A stretch of 64,000 bases of DNA from a virus, in the IMG/VR virus record IMGVR_UViG_3300036853_000446, positions 343,635 to 407,634 of that record. The stretch is one strand, 5' to 3'. The notes under the pieces are model-generated. The model searched no databases. It had not been told where the DNA came from and saw only the letters and a list, made by a program, of their open reading frames with translations. Shown here piece after piece: positions 23,885 to 32,800 of the stretch (position 1 is the first letter of the stretch; each line of letters starts with the position of its first letter). The position numbers were made by a program, and so were the translations under genes.

Positions 23885-24593
23885 AGACGATGCAGGGCTT
23901 CGACCACTCGAGTCCCCGACAGTGCACACGGCCCTCCGGATTGATGATGCAGATGCCGCCTTCTCCGAAGTCGTTATTTTCCTCCAGCCCGAATCTGTTG
24001 CTAACGATCAGATGAACTCGATTTCGTTTGGCAAACCTCACCCATGAGCCGCTCGGGAACGCGCCATTGCCGAAATTCGCACTGTACGCGATGACATCCG
24101 CGTCTCCCGCTTCGTAGAGATCATTCAGGGAATCCGACTTGTCTCTCACGTCTCGGCAGATCAGGAGACCGATTCGCTTCCCTTCGACCGTCACGACCGG
24201 GGGACTCATCGTTCCGGGCGTGGCCCAGAGCCAGTCATTTCCCCATTGATTTAGCTTCCGGCACGAAGACTGAAGCCCACCGGGTCCAACGAGCGCCTGG
24301 CAGTTGTATAGATTCCCATCGTCACCAAGCTCCATGAATCCGTACGCCACGTGCACGTCGAAGCGCGAGCACAGGCTCATCATCGAACGACAAGTGCGCC
24401 CGTCTTCAACGGATTCGGCAAATGGGCGAGCCTCATCGTCATAGAGGAAGGAATACCCACACGTCGCGAGTTCGGGCAGGACGACGACACGGGCCCCCGC
24501 CTGCGCAGCCTGCGCGGTGAGTTTCAGCATTTGACTCAGGTTGGCCGCGTAGTTCTTAAACCTTGGGGCCATCTGGACGGCAGCGACGAGCAT
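23871..24593 (-). CDS. Nitrilase-superfamily amidase
   Basis: A 240-residue carbon-nitrogen hydrolase that should cleave a non-peptide C-N bond. The Glu-Lys-Cys triad is visible: E41 in 'LPELATCGY', K113 in 'CRKLNQWGN', C146 in 'GLLICRDVR'. The fold signature 'VAAVQMAP' opens the protein. Branches include omega-amidase, N-carbamoyl-putrescine amidase and the glutaminase part of NAD synthetase; I cannot choose among them. Rare in phages; it could supply ammonia or a polyamine or NAD precursor. Confidence 0.8.
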   Translation of the reverse strand: MLVAAVQMAPRFKNYAANLSQMLKLTAQAAQAGARVVVLPELATCGYSFLYDDEARPFAESVEDGRTCRSMMSLCSRFDVHVAYGFMELGDDGNLYNCQALVGPGGLQSSCRKLNQWGNDWLWATPGTMSPPVVTVEGKRIGLLICRDVRDKSDSLNDLYEAGDADVIAYSANFGNGAFPSGSWVRFAKRNRVHLIVSNRFGLEENNDFGEGGICIINPEGRVHCRGLEWSKPCIVYDDV

Positions 24594-24648
24594 CGCCTAC
24601 GCGGGTCCACAAGTGGATCAAGTGCCTCGCGTCAGACCCTGAAATCCG

Positions 24649-25020
24649 TCAACTCGGAAACTGCCGCGTCCAGAACTTGTTGGCCGTCCCCCGCCAGCGG
24701 CGGTTGTAACCGGGCAATCTGGCTGCCTGGACGTTCACGATCGGAATTGCCCCCTCGGTCGTCTTCGAGACCAAGAGGTAACCGGCCTGGCTCGGCAGGA
24801 TGAGAGCGCGGGCTTCCTCTTGAAAGAACGGGAGGAGCGCCTCGAGTCGCGGACAGTCCGTCTTGAACCGAACAAATGTCGTCGCCCCAACGCTCAGCGG
24901 CCCATAGGGTTCGAGGAAGTCGAACTTTAGGCCGATGGCGTTGGCGTACTTAAAGAATGTCTGGATCCCGTGAACCTCTCGCTCGCCGGCTTTGATCTCG
25001 ACGGCGGCAAAATGGCTCAT
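24649..25020 (-). CDS. Hypothetical protein
   Basis: A 123-residue protein starting 'MSHFAAVEIKAGE'. Its ATG shares one base with the TGA of the upstream gene, so it is coupled. The sequence looks alpha/beta ('VGATTFVRFKTDCPRLEALLPFF') and has no recognised motif. A longer frame to 25146 is rejected because it would read the next gene's region. Confidence 0.55.
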   Translation of the reverse strand: MSHFAAVEIKAGEREVHGIQTFFKYANAIGLKFDFLEPYGPLSVGATTFVRFKTDCPRLEALLPFFQEEARALILPSQAGYLLVSKTTEGAIPIVNVQAARLPGYNRRWRGTANKFWTRQFPS

Positions 25021-25220
25021 CAGACGAGGCCCTCTTTTGCCGCGAGCCAATACGGCAGCGAGATGTCTCCGTCTTCTCCTACCTTGCCCAGCGAGCCGCA
25101 GTAGGCTCGGGGCACCCAAACCTCGTCGCCCGTATCGAACCTGCAAAGGAGAGCGCTCTCCGTTGCAGCGACGACTGTCTTGACGGTCATGTCTACGTCT
25201 TCTTCGTCATCATGTGCCAT
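25020..25220 (-). CDS. Small acidic protein
   Basis: A 66-residue protein with an acidic N-terminus ('MAHDDEEDVDM') and a small beta barrel-like remainder. GGAGG lies 8 bases before the ATG, a strong ribosome binding site. Function unknown. Confidence 0.55.
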   Translation of the reverse strand: MAHDDEEDVDMTVKTVVAATESALLCRFDTGDEVWVPRAYCGSLGKVGEDGDISLPYWLAAKEGLV

Positions 25221-25262
25221 TTGAATCCCTCCGATGTAGTGAGTGCCCGCCTTTTGGGTGGC

Positions 25263-25523
25263 TCAAACGGGCTCTACACCGGAGGGCCTGGCCCTCTCGT
25301 ATCGAACGAGCGAACCGATCTTCTCGACGATTTTTACGACGAGATTCTCCATAAAGAGGTCTTCGAGCAGCCGTTCGGCGTCCTCGAGACTCCACAATGC
25401 GCCGCACGCGAGGGCCACCTCACCCACCAACATCGGGCGGCACTGCTTCTCCATCAGCTCGAGCGCCAGCGCTTTGGCTTCGTCCCGAGTGGCTCGGCGC
25501 TCTTTACGTTCCCAATCGCTCAT
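25263..25523 (-). CDS. Hypothetical small helical protein
   Basis: An 86-residue charged protein with two helices and a short strand ('LMEKQCRPMLVGEVALACGALWSL' region). It overlaps the previous gene by 20 bases. It resembles a winged-helix fragment but this is not certain. Confidence 0.5.
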   Translation of the reverse strand: MSDWERKERRATRDEAKALALELMEKQCRPMLVGEVALACGALWSLEDAERLLEDLFMENLVVKIVEKIGSLVRYERARPSGVEPV

Positions 25524-25764
25524 GGTCAGGCCCGCGATCCCCCACCAAAAGAAGGTCGTCCAAGGTCGTAGGCGGTTGCTCGATCGGATTGATAGACAGC
25601 ACCTTGACGCCCAAATCTTCCAAGCGGCGGCGCACTTCCTCGATGTCCCGGGTCATGACCGTGAAGACGTTACAGCCTGGCTCGAGGAAGGCCTCCGGGT
25701 TGACGATCGAAACTTCCAGCGTGGTGTGAGCAACGATACTGAACTGCTTCATAACTTGACTCAT
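25504..25764 (-). CDS. Hypothetical small protein
   Basis: An 86-residue alpha/beta protein ('FSIVAHTTLEVSIVNPEAFLE... VFTVMTRDIEEVRRRLEDLGVKVLSI' split over two strands). The strand-helix-strand end could be a small ferredoxin-like half. Lies 10 bases after the upstream gene. Confidence 0.5.
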   Translation of the reverse strand: MSQVMKQFSIVAHTTLEVSIVNPEAFLEPGCNVFTVMTRDIEEVRRRLEDLGVKVLSINPIEQPPTTLDDLLLVGDRGPDHERLGT

Positions 25765-25773
25765 GATCTTCTT

Positions 25774-26967
25774 TCAGGATGGCTCGACCGAAGATGCCCG
25801 CGCGATCCCGACAATCGACAGGACCTGGACCTTACGGAGGTCGACGTAGATCGTGTAGGGGACGGTCGCGGTGACCTCCCAGCGATCGGACAGTTCTCTG
25901 GTTTGTACTCCAAAGTTACTCGAGACAGAGAGCGACCCGACACAGCCGCTCATCCCGATGGTATCGGCACTTTCCACCGGAAAGACCTTCGTCTTGGCAG
26001 AACCGAGCAGCGAGAAAATGTCGGGGTCGCTCACCCAGAGTTCCTGCGACGCAAACAGCTGGTCCCTCACGCAATCCACGTTGAGCGGCACGATAGACCC
26101 GGCTTGTTCCTTAGCGCGGAAGCTCAATTGCCGGGCGATATCCCTGACCCATGCCTGGGGCGCGACGCTACGCAACGCCCCGAGCCGATTGTATCCCAGG
26201 TTGATCGTCCTCATGTCCTGGATGCCGAGGACTGACCGGGAACGGGCGACGCCCTCGATACGGACGAGGCAGGTCGTGTCGGTCGATACCTCGCGGGTGA
26301 AGCGCCTCAGAAACATACCGGCGGTGCCACCGGCGCGCCACAGCAGCTCGGACGGGTCATCCTCGGACAGCTCCTTGGCAAGGCTCGTCCGCCCAGCCCT
26401 CGACGCCACCCGCAAGCGACCATCCCCCTCGTCCCGCAAGAGATCCGTCTGATGGGAGCGCGCGACCAGGCTCGAGACGGTGTCCCCTTCCCGCGCGCGC
26501 TCGTGCCGACCGGTGACCAGTGCGGTCTCCAAGGCGGGGCTCAGCCGCGGAAGCGCTTGCCCCATGATTCCCGACTCTCTCGGAAGGACGCCGGGATCGT
26601 GGAGGTCACCCTCGGCCACGACCAATTGAACCCGTCCCGTCTCCTTGTCGACGAGAAACACGCCCTCCTCGAGGGGCGCGCCCGGGAGGCACGCGAGCTG
26701 GTGGTATTCGTCGGCCAGGTATTGGCAAGCGTCGGCGACCTCGTCGAACGAGTGCCCGTCAGCCCGAACGAACACGCGGGTGACCAGCATGTCTCGAAGC
26801 CACTCCACGGATTTATGCTCGGCCTTGAACTGCACGAACAGCGCCCGAAGGTCAGTGTCCCGCTGGAGCACGCCTCGAACAAAGAGCAACAACGGTGCCA
26901 CCGGGTTGGCAGTGGACCGAACCAGGACCGTCGGCGCCTCGCGGCCCTGGACGACGAGAAGGCTCAC
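25774..26967 (-). CDS. Hypothetical protein next to Ycf46-like ATPase
   Basis: A 397-residue protein of unknown family. Its ATG overlaps the ATPase stop by 4 bases (ATGA), so it is expressed with it and is probably part of the same system. The N-terminal 190 residues are mixed alpha/beta; the C-terminal 200 are rich in beta strands ('VTATVPYTIYVDLRKVQVLSIVG'). Several short Arg/Asp pairs are seen, but no nucleotide-binding motif. It may be the effector or substrate-binding partner of the AAA cassette. Confidence 0.55.
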   Translation of the reverse strand: MSLLVVQGREAPTVLVRSTANPVAPLLLFVRGVLQRDTDLRALFVQFKAEHKSVEWLRDMLVTRVFVRADGHSFDEVADACQYLADEYHQLACLPGAPLEEGVFLVDKETGRVQLVVAEGDLHDPGVLPRESGIMGQALPRLSPALETALVTGRHERAREGDTVSSLVARSHQTDLLRDEGDGRLRVASRAGRTSLAKELSEDDPSELLWRAGGTAGMFLRRFTREVSTDTTCLVRIEGVARSRSVLGIQDMRTINLGYNRLGALRSVAPQAWVRDIARQLSFRAKEQAGSIVPLNVDCVRDQLFASQELWVSDPDIFSLLGSAKTKVFPVESADTIGMSGCVGSLSVSSNFGVQTRELSDRWEVTATVPYTIYVDLRKVQVLSIVGIARASSVEPS

Positions 26968-28583
26968 TCCAACCCGCCCTCGAGTAGCCGCGTCGTATTG
27001 CTGCTCTTCTTGGTGCTCGCGTAGCGTGCCCGCAACCCGTCACGAGAATCCTCATCGTAACCGACCCAGTTGATGACCTCGCGCACCTCGGTGTCCATCG
27101 TCTTGAGGATCCGGGGCTTCGTGCGCAGCTCCCTCTCGAAGATCTCATAGTCGAGCCGAGGCTTCTTGCGGACAAACGACTGGCGAAGCGCGGCCTCGAC
27201 CGCCTGTGCCATCTCCCTCGGGACCATGTTCTCCGAAGCCTCGGCCAGCCGTCGGAGGTTGAATTCGGAGATCTGCCCTTCGCTGAGATTGCCGAGCGTG
27301 CTCAGATGGATCTTGAGGATGTCAACCCGATCGTCCTCCGAGGGCAAGTCGAAGAAGAATCGCTCGCTGATTCGATTCGTAAACTCGACGGGCAGCGTCT
27401 TCAACGAGTTGGCGGTCAATGCCAAACAGACCTCGGCGCTCGTCTCCTGATGCCACGTGGACAGGATGCCGAGCGAACGCGCCGTCGTGCCCGCATCCGA
27501 GAATGAACTCGAGTGGGCCCCGCTGAACGACTTCTCCGCCTCGTCGACCATCGCGATGCAAGGCGACATGGCCTCGAGATAGCGGGTGACACGATACGTA
27601 TTGGCTTCGGTGTTGCCGACGCCAGAGTCACGAAGTTTGCCGAGTTCGAGCTGGATGAGCTGCACCCCCCAAGCTCGACTCAATGCCTTGACGGAGAGGG
27701 ATTTGCCGCAGCCCCAGACGCCGATACACAGCACACCCTTCGGCGGTCGAAGACCGAATGCCTTGCCCGCCGCCGTCCACGAGTGCCGAGTCTCCTCAGC
27801 CCAAGCCTTGAAGCGATCGACACCCCCGACGCGCTCGAAGCTCTCCTCAGAGGTATCGATCAGCTTGAGCAAGTCGGTCTTTCGGATCCGCTCGCGCTTG
27901 TACTGGAGGATGCACTCCTTCGTGACGATGCCCCGCTTCTCGGGGTCAGGATCGTTCTTGGTAATGCCGATCGACTGCCCCGCGGCGCTCGTGACCTGAT
28001 AGGCGGTGAGGCCGCTAAACCACGTGTGAGCGTCCGCTGGCAGGGTACTTCTGACATTTTCGGAGAGTCCGTCGAGGACCTCCTGGATCTCTTCCCCGGT
28101 CAAGAGGTCGTCTCGAATGACGTGGACGTAGCTCGCGAGCTTTGGCGGGATCACGAGCGACGCCCCGATGAAATAGATGCACTTGACGATCTTGAGGTTG
28201 CTGTTGACCTGGTGAATGATGTTGAGGATGCGCCGCACGACGTCATCGTTCTGCAGGAACCGCTCGGGGTCTGTGATCAGGTAATAGTGCACGCGATCCT
28301 GCGTGTCCTCCATGAAGATTGACTCCAGGACCTTGATGATATTCGCGTGGTGCTCATCACGAGCGAGCGAGCGTTGCTTCAGGTTGACCTGATACTGCTC
28401 GACCGGGATGAGACCGAACGCCGCGTTGAACACCTTGACGGAAACGCTGGGGGCCCCCTTCTTGGAGGCCTTTCTCTTGACGAACGAGTTGGCGATCGAG
28501 TTGATGACCCTGTCCTCTTCTTCGGTCACGACGTAGTTGACATACGTCATGCACTTCAAGTTTCGCTTCAAATCAGGATGCAT
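26964..28583 (-). CDS. Ycf46-like AAA ATPase
   Basis: A 539-residue ATPase. Residues 70-175 look like the Ycf46 N-terminal domain ('VHYYLITDPERFLQNDDVVRRIL', 'IPPKLASYVHVI', split over the domain), and 'ESFERVGGVDRFKAW' leads into the AAA module: Walker A 'GVWGCGKS' (288-295), Walker B 'IAMVDEAEK' (343-351), then a sensor-like 'ALTANS'. Homologues in cyanobacteria and plastids (ycf46) often sit beside DUF1257 and DUF2997 genes; both occur here immediately upstream. Probably an unfoldase or remodeller of unknown target. Confidence 0.8.
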   Translation of the reverse strand: MHPDLKRNLKCMTYVNYVVTEEEDRVINSIANSFVKRKASKKGAPSVSVKVFNAAFGLIPVEQYQVNLKQRSLARDEHHANIIKVLESIFMEDTQDRVHYYLITDPERFLQNDDVVRRILNIIHQVNSNLKIVKCIYFIGASLVIPPKLASYVHVIRDDLLTGEEIQEVLDGLSENVRSTLPADAHTWFSGLTAYQVTSAAGQSIGITKNDPDPEKRGIVTKECILQYKRERIRKTDLLKLIDTSEESFERVGGVDRFKAWAEETRHSWTAAGKAFGLRPPKGVLCIGVWGCGKSLSVKALSRAWGVQLIQLELGKLRDSGVGNTEANTYRVTRYLEAMSPCIAMVDEAEKSFSGAHSSSFSDAGTTARSLGILSTWHQETSAEVCLALTANSLKTLPVEFTNRISERFFFDLPSEDDRVDILKIHLSTLGNLSEGQISEFNLRRLAEASENMVPREMAQAVEAALRQSFVRKKPRLDYEIFERELRTKPRILKTMDTEVREVINWVGYDEDSRDGLRARYASTKKSSNTTRLLEGGLE

Positions 28584-28637
28584 GGGGTCCGATACACCGC
28601 ACGTTCGTTTGTTCCAGCGTTTGTTTCAGCGTTTGCT

Positions 28638-28964
28638 TCAGGCGACCGCGACGTTTGCCGTGAGGCGAATCGTTCCATCCCCGAGAACGGTTCGCTCTTC
28701 GAGGTAGCCTCCATCTGCGATACGGTTCATCCAAAGGGCCTCGCTGTAAGCAACGCCGAAGGCGAGGACGGCATCCTTCGAATGAAGATCGGAATCCCCG
28801 ACGAAGGCACCCGTCGTCATGTTGAGCGAGGCTCCGAATAACGGACCGCCGTCAAAGGCCACACGGCTACCGCTGATCTTGTAGAGCCATTCCCTGTCGT
28901 TGCAGACCTTCTCGATGGCGGCCTGGTTGGTGATCTCGGTCTTGATCGTTATCTTGTGTGACAT
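28638..28964 (-). CDS. DUF1257/Ycf35-like small protein
   Basis: A 108-residue protein starting 'MSHKITIKTEITNQ', which matches the start of DUF1257 proteins ('MSHFSTIKTEI'). The ATG has a strong GAGGAG 6-8 bases upstream. DUF1257 is plastid ycf35-related and found with Ycf46-like ATPases. Length and strand-helix order fit. Function unknown; possibly an adaptor or substrate of the ATPase. Confidence 0.7.
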   Translation of the reverse strand: MSHKITIKTEITNQAAIEKVCNDREWLYKISGSRVAFDGGPLFGASLNMTTGAFVGDSDLHSKDAVLAFGVAYSEALWMNRIADGGYLEERTVLGDGTIRLTANVAVA

Positions 28965-28983
28965 CTCATTCTCCTCGGACCCG

Positions 28984-29169
28984 TCAGACGGATCCTTCAC
29001 TCATGTTCTCGTGAACCTCGTCGCAATCGGGGCCCGTGCGCTCGTCAGCCTCGATCGACATGCCCTGCACGAGGTGGTGCGAGACTTTGGTGCAGTGCTC
29101 GCCGTGCTCGCGGTCCAGGACCTCGTAAACCACTTTCCCGTCCGGCCTGATGTCGACTTGAATTCTCAT
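28984..29169 (-). CDS. DUF2997-like small protein
   Basis: A 61-residue protein. 'IQVDIRPDGKVVYEV' followed by 'GEHCTKVSHHLVQ' fits the short DUF2997 family (strand, PDGKV, then a conserved Cys and helix). It sits between the DUF1257-like and Cys-motif genes, the usual setting of this family next to Ycf46/DUF1257. Function unknown. Confidence 0.65.
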   Translation of the reverse strand: MRIQVDIRPDGKVVYEVLDREHGEHCTKVSHHLVQGMSIEADERTGPDCDEVHENMSEGSV

Positions 29170-29213
29170 TTTATATCGCTTCCCTTCAGGTGACCTGCCA
29201 AGCCCTTACACCG

Positions 29214-29882
29214 TCACGCCGTAAACTTGATTCTCGCGCCAACCTTCACGATGGGTGGGCCCACTTCCAAGGGCGTCGAGCTTGGCACTGGCGGAGCAAT
29301 CCAGCGGTCGACGGGCTTTGGCGGGGCAGCACTGCCAGAGTCGAGAACGAGGCCCTGTGAAAAGGGCGTGTTCAGCGGCGCCCGGGACACTGGAGGGGAC
29401 CCTGACGGCGCTGGCACTGGCGATCTGGCTTCTGGCGTCCGGGCCACTTGGGCTTCTGGCGAGGCGCCCACCGATTCGGCCATTGACTCGGCCACGGATT
29501 CTGCCGTGGGTTCATTCGACGGCGGCGTTGGCGCCCTTGGACCCCGAACCGTCCGGGGCTTCACGGGCGCTTCCGATTCATCTTGGAACGCCCGCGGATC
29601 CATCCACTCGGACTTTCCGTCGACCTCCGGGATTCGGCCCGTGTTGATCTCGATGAACCGCTTCGCCGAGATGAGCGAATACAGAGGGTCATCTTTAGAC
29701 ATGCGCGCGGGGTTTTCAAAAAGGCGCTCCTCCCATGTCGCCACGCGCGTCTCGAACAAGCCACCGGCACGACTCCGCGAGCACTCGGGCTGGACGCACC
29801 GCACACAGAACGTGGCCTGAAACTCGGTCAATGGCACGCCATGGTCGTTGCAGACCGCGAGGTAATCGCGTCGCTCAGCCAT
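29214..29882 (-). CDS. Cys-motif protein with Ala/Pro linker, cassette member
   Basis: A 222-residue protein. The N-terminal 50 residues hold 'FCVRCVQPECSRSR', likely a zinc- or Fe-S-binding cluster, then a helical 'TWEERLFENPARMSKDD' region; I have the impression that this Cys unit recurs beside DUF1257/DUF2997 genes in other large phages, but cannot confirm it. From about 105 it is Pro/Ser/Ala-rich and disordered. The ATG overlaps the polymerase gene by 8 bases, coupling it to replication. Confidence 0.6.
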   Translation of the reverse strand: MAERRDYLAVCNDHGVPLTEFQATFCVRCVQPECSRSRAGGLFETRVATWEERLFENPARMSKDDPLYSLISAKRFIEINTGRIPEVDGKSEWMDPRAFQDESEAPVKPRTVRGPRAPTPPSNEPTAESVAESMAESVGASPEAQVARTPEARSPVPAPSGSPPVSRAPLNTPFSQGLVLDSGSAAPPKPVDRWIAPPVPSSTPLEVGPPIVKVGARIKFTA

Positions 29883-32800
29883 TCAATACCTCTTCTCTCT
29901 CGACCCACGAATCCAGTAGGTCGAGCCGCCGCAAGTTGATCTCGAGTTCCTGTACGTGCACGCGGTACCCCTCTTGAGCCGAATATAAAAGGACTCGATC
30001 GGGGCCCCCCGCGAGGAATTCGATGACCATCTCCTTTTCCGGCTGATCGAGTCGAATGCCTTCGATCTTGGCCGCCGCGAGTGCCCCGGCCACCGCAATG
30101 GCGTTTTTCTTGGTGACGTGAAATGGCCTGAGTTTGAAGGAAGCGATCTTCGTAGTGGTCCGATGCCTTGGAGATCCGTTGCCGTTCGCCGGTGATAAAG
30201 CCGTCGGCAACGCTGGAGGCTCCGTCTTTATCGCCACGGTCTCGAGTGCCACGGTCTCGAGTGCCACGGTCTCGAGTGCCACGGTCTCGAGTGCTACGGT
30301 CTCGAGTGCTACGGTCTCGAGTGCTACCGTGTCCGGCGCCGTATCTACCACCGCCCCTGCCACCAGCTCCGGCTTCGGAGCAAGGGTCGCCACCGGTGAA
30401 GCGGGGACGACGGAGAGATGCCTCGAGGGCGGCAGCGAAGCCGTCACACCTCCGAGCACCAGAACCTCTGGATGGGGATTGATCTCGACGCCCTCGAGAT
30501 ACGCCGGGCGCGGCGTGGTGCCTTTGAGGATGGCCGACCACGAGATCTTGGCAGCCCACGAGGGTCCGATCTCGGCTTCGGCGATGAGCGGGACTCTCCA
30601 CTCCTTCATTACCGACGGGTGTTCCATGATCTTGACGATGATGGGCACCGCCTCCCCGACGCGCTCCTCGCGGATCTCGAACACGATTTCATCGTGCACG
30701 GTCATGAGAATGCGCACACTGTCGTCACCGCCGTTCTTGAGCCATCCCCGCAGATCCAATTCACGCAGAAGCCGGACGAGGCTGATCTTCAGGATGTCCG
30801 CCCCAGATCCCTGGATCGGAAAATTGATCGCCTTTCGCTCGCAAGCAGCCCGAATCTTACTAGCCTCCTGCGCAGCCTCAGGCTCGGGCAAAGGCTCCTT
30901 ATTTGTTGCTCGGCGATTGCGCTGGATCTGGTCTCGGTCAATGCTTGCGTCAGGAATCGCAATGAAGCGTCCGAACGCCGTGTAGATGCCGAGCTTATTC
31001 TTGACAGACTCCTTCTGCCCCCTCACCCACTTTGCGAACTGAGGCACCGAAGAGTCAAACGCCGCCTTCAAGCGCGCCCCCTCGACCTTGTCACAACCAG
31101 TGGCCCGCTGGACGGCATCGACTCCCCCTCCATATATAAGCGCGAAATTTGCCGTTTTACCGGCGTTTCTTCGGATTTTGTAGTCCGGAGAGCCCTTCGT
31201 CAGTCCGGGGAAGAATGCCTGGGCCGTCAGAAAGTGCAGGTCAGCAGACTCTCCGGTCTGAGTCTCCTTCTCGTACTCGGCGATCCATTTCTGTTCGCCG
31301 GACATCGAAGCCGCGATGCGCAGCTCTTGCGAGGCGTAATCGACCTTGACCATCACGTACTTCGGTCGAGCGATGAACATCCTTCTCAGGCTGTGTGCGA
31401 CCTTCGGCTTCTTCGGGTCGTCGCGTGCCGGGATCCCTTGAATGGGAATGCCGGCGTAACCCTGATCTGGAGCGCCACTCGGCGCCGTGAACCTGCCCGT
31501 TGCAGCGCCCGTCGGTTTGAAGTTTAGGCGTAACTGATCCAATAGGTCCGTGTTGTTGGCCAGGTTCTGCAGGTACGTGCCGCGGACCTTGTTGATTCGC
31601 CGGTGTTTGAGGACCAGGGTGAAGACCTCCGGCGCTCCCACTTCCTTCGTGTATTCTTCGATTGTCTTCTCGTCGGTTTTGAACTGGCCTTCCTTTGTCT
31701 TCTCGGGCTTGTCGCCTTTCCAGACGCCCTTCGGGCCGAACAAGAAATCCGCGAGTTGAGCCGATGAAGACGGGTTGAATTCCTTGGGGAAGCCGAGACC
31801 CACGGCCTGATTTCGAATGACCTTTTCGGTTGCGACGAGTTCCTCGTCCGCCTCCTCGAGCAGGCTGGCAATCTCGCCCTTGTTAATGAGAACGCGCGTG
31901 CGCTCGATGATGCGGACGACCTGCACAACCTGCTTTTCAAGGGTGTAAAATTTCAGGAACGGATTCCTTTCCCTGACCTTAGGCCCCAGGAGCTTGCACA
32001 GCAGGTTGGTGCAAATGCCGTCCGAGCATCCGTAAAGAACGACATTGTGACCCTCGCCATCCTCTCGAGGGATCAGCTCCTCGAGCTTGCGATCGCGCTT
32101 CTTCATCCCTCGAGCAAAGAGTTTCGCGAACTCGATCATCTCGTAGGCGTGGGAGTTCCCAGTCTCCGGATCAACGATGGGCGGCAACCGGAGCCGTGCA
32201 TTTTCCTTCAGATTCTGTTCCGCGTCGGAATCGAGCGCGTAGACCATCAACATGCCGTCCTCGAACGAGAACGGATTCCAGATGTCGATGCCCGTGATCG
32301 GGTACAGCATTTCTTGGTCGAACTTGGCGTGCCAGAATTCGATGATGACGCGCGGCGGCGTCTCGAAATCCTCCTCCTTCGCTCCGAGGATGTCTCGGAA
32401 ACCCTCTTTCAAGACGGGTTGAGCCGCCAGGCAGAGGCGCGTGATCTCGGACTCCGCCTGCTCGACCGAGTCGATGTTGACGAGGCCCTCATGCACGTTG
32501 CCCTTGTGGCGCACGGGGATGTAATAACCCTCGCCTTCGAGGCCGATGCAGTAGCCGATGATGCTATGTTGCGTGTAAGGGCTCCCGTCGAGGCGGTACT
32601 CGATCCGCGTGTCGAGGCCCTGCGTCTCGGTGTCGAGTGCGACGTGGCCAACCTGGATGGCGCGGTCAACCAGTTCGCGAACCTTGTCCGCGGACCTGAC
32701 CAACTCCATCCGATGGAATTTCATCCACCCCTTGGTGAGGGGCACCTCCTCGCTCATGAGCTTCAGGTCGTCGAGGGCTGCGTCGTTGCCCTTCGACATT

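Noticed and set aside
16531-30330. Tandem repeats at 16531, 18768 and 30241 considered as CRISPR
   Set aside because: They are contiguous units without spacers inside coding regions and encode protein linkers.
30418-31527. 369-codon plus-strand open frame
   Set aside because: Antisense to conserved polymerase motifs; no domain recognised.
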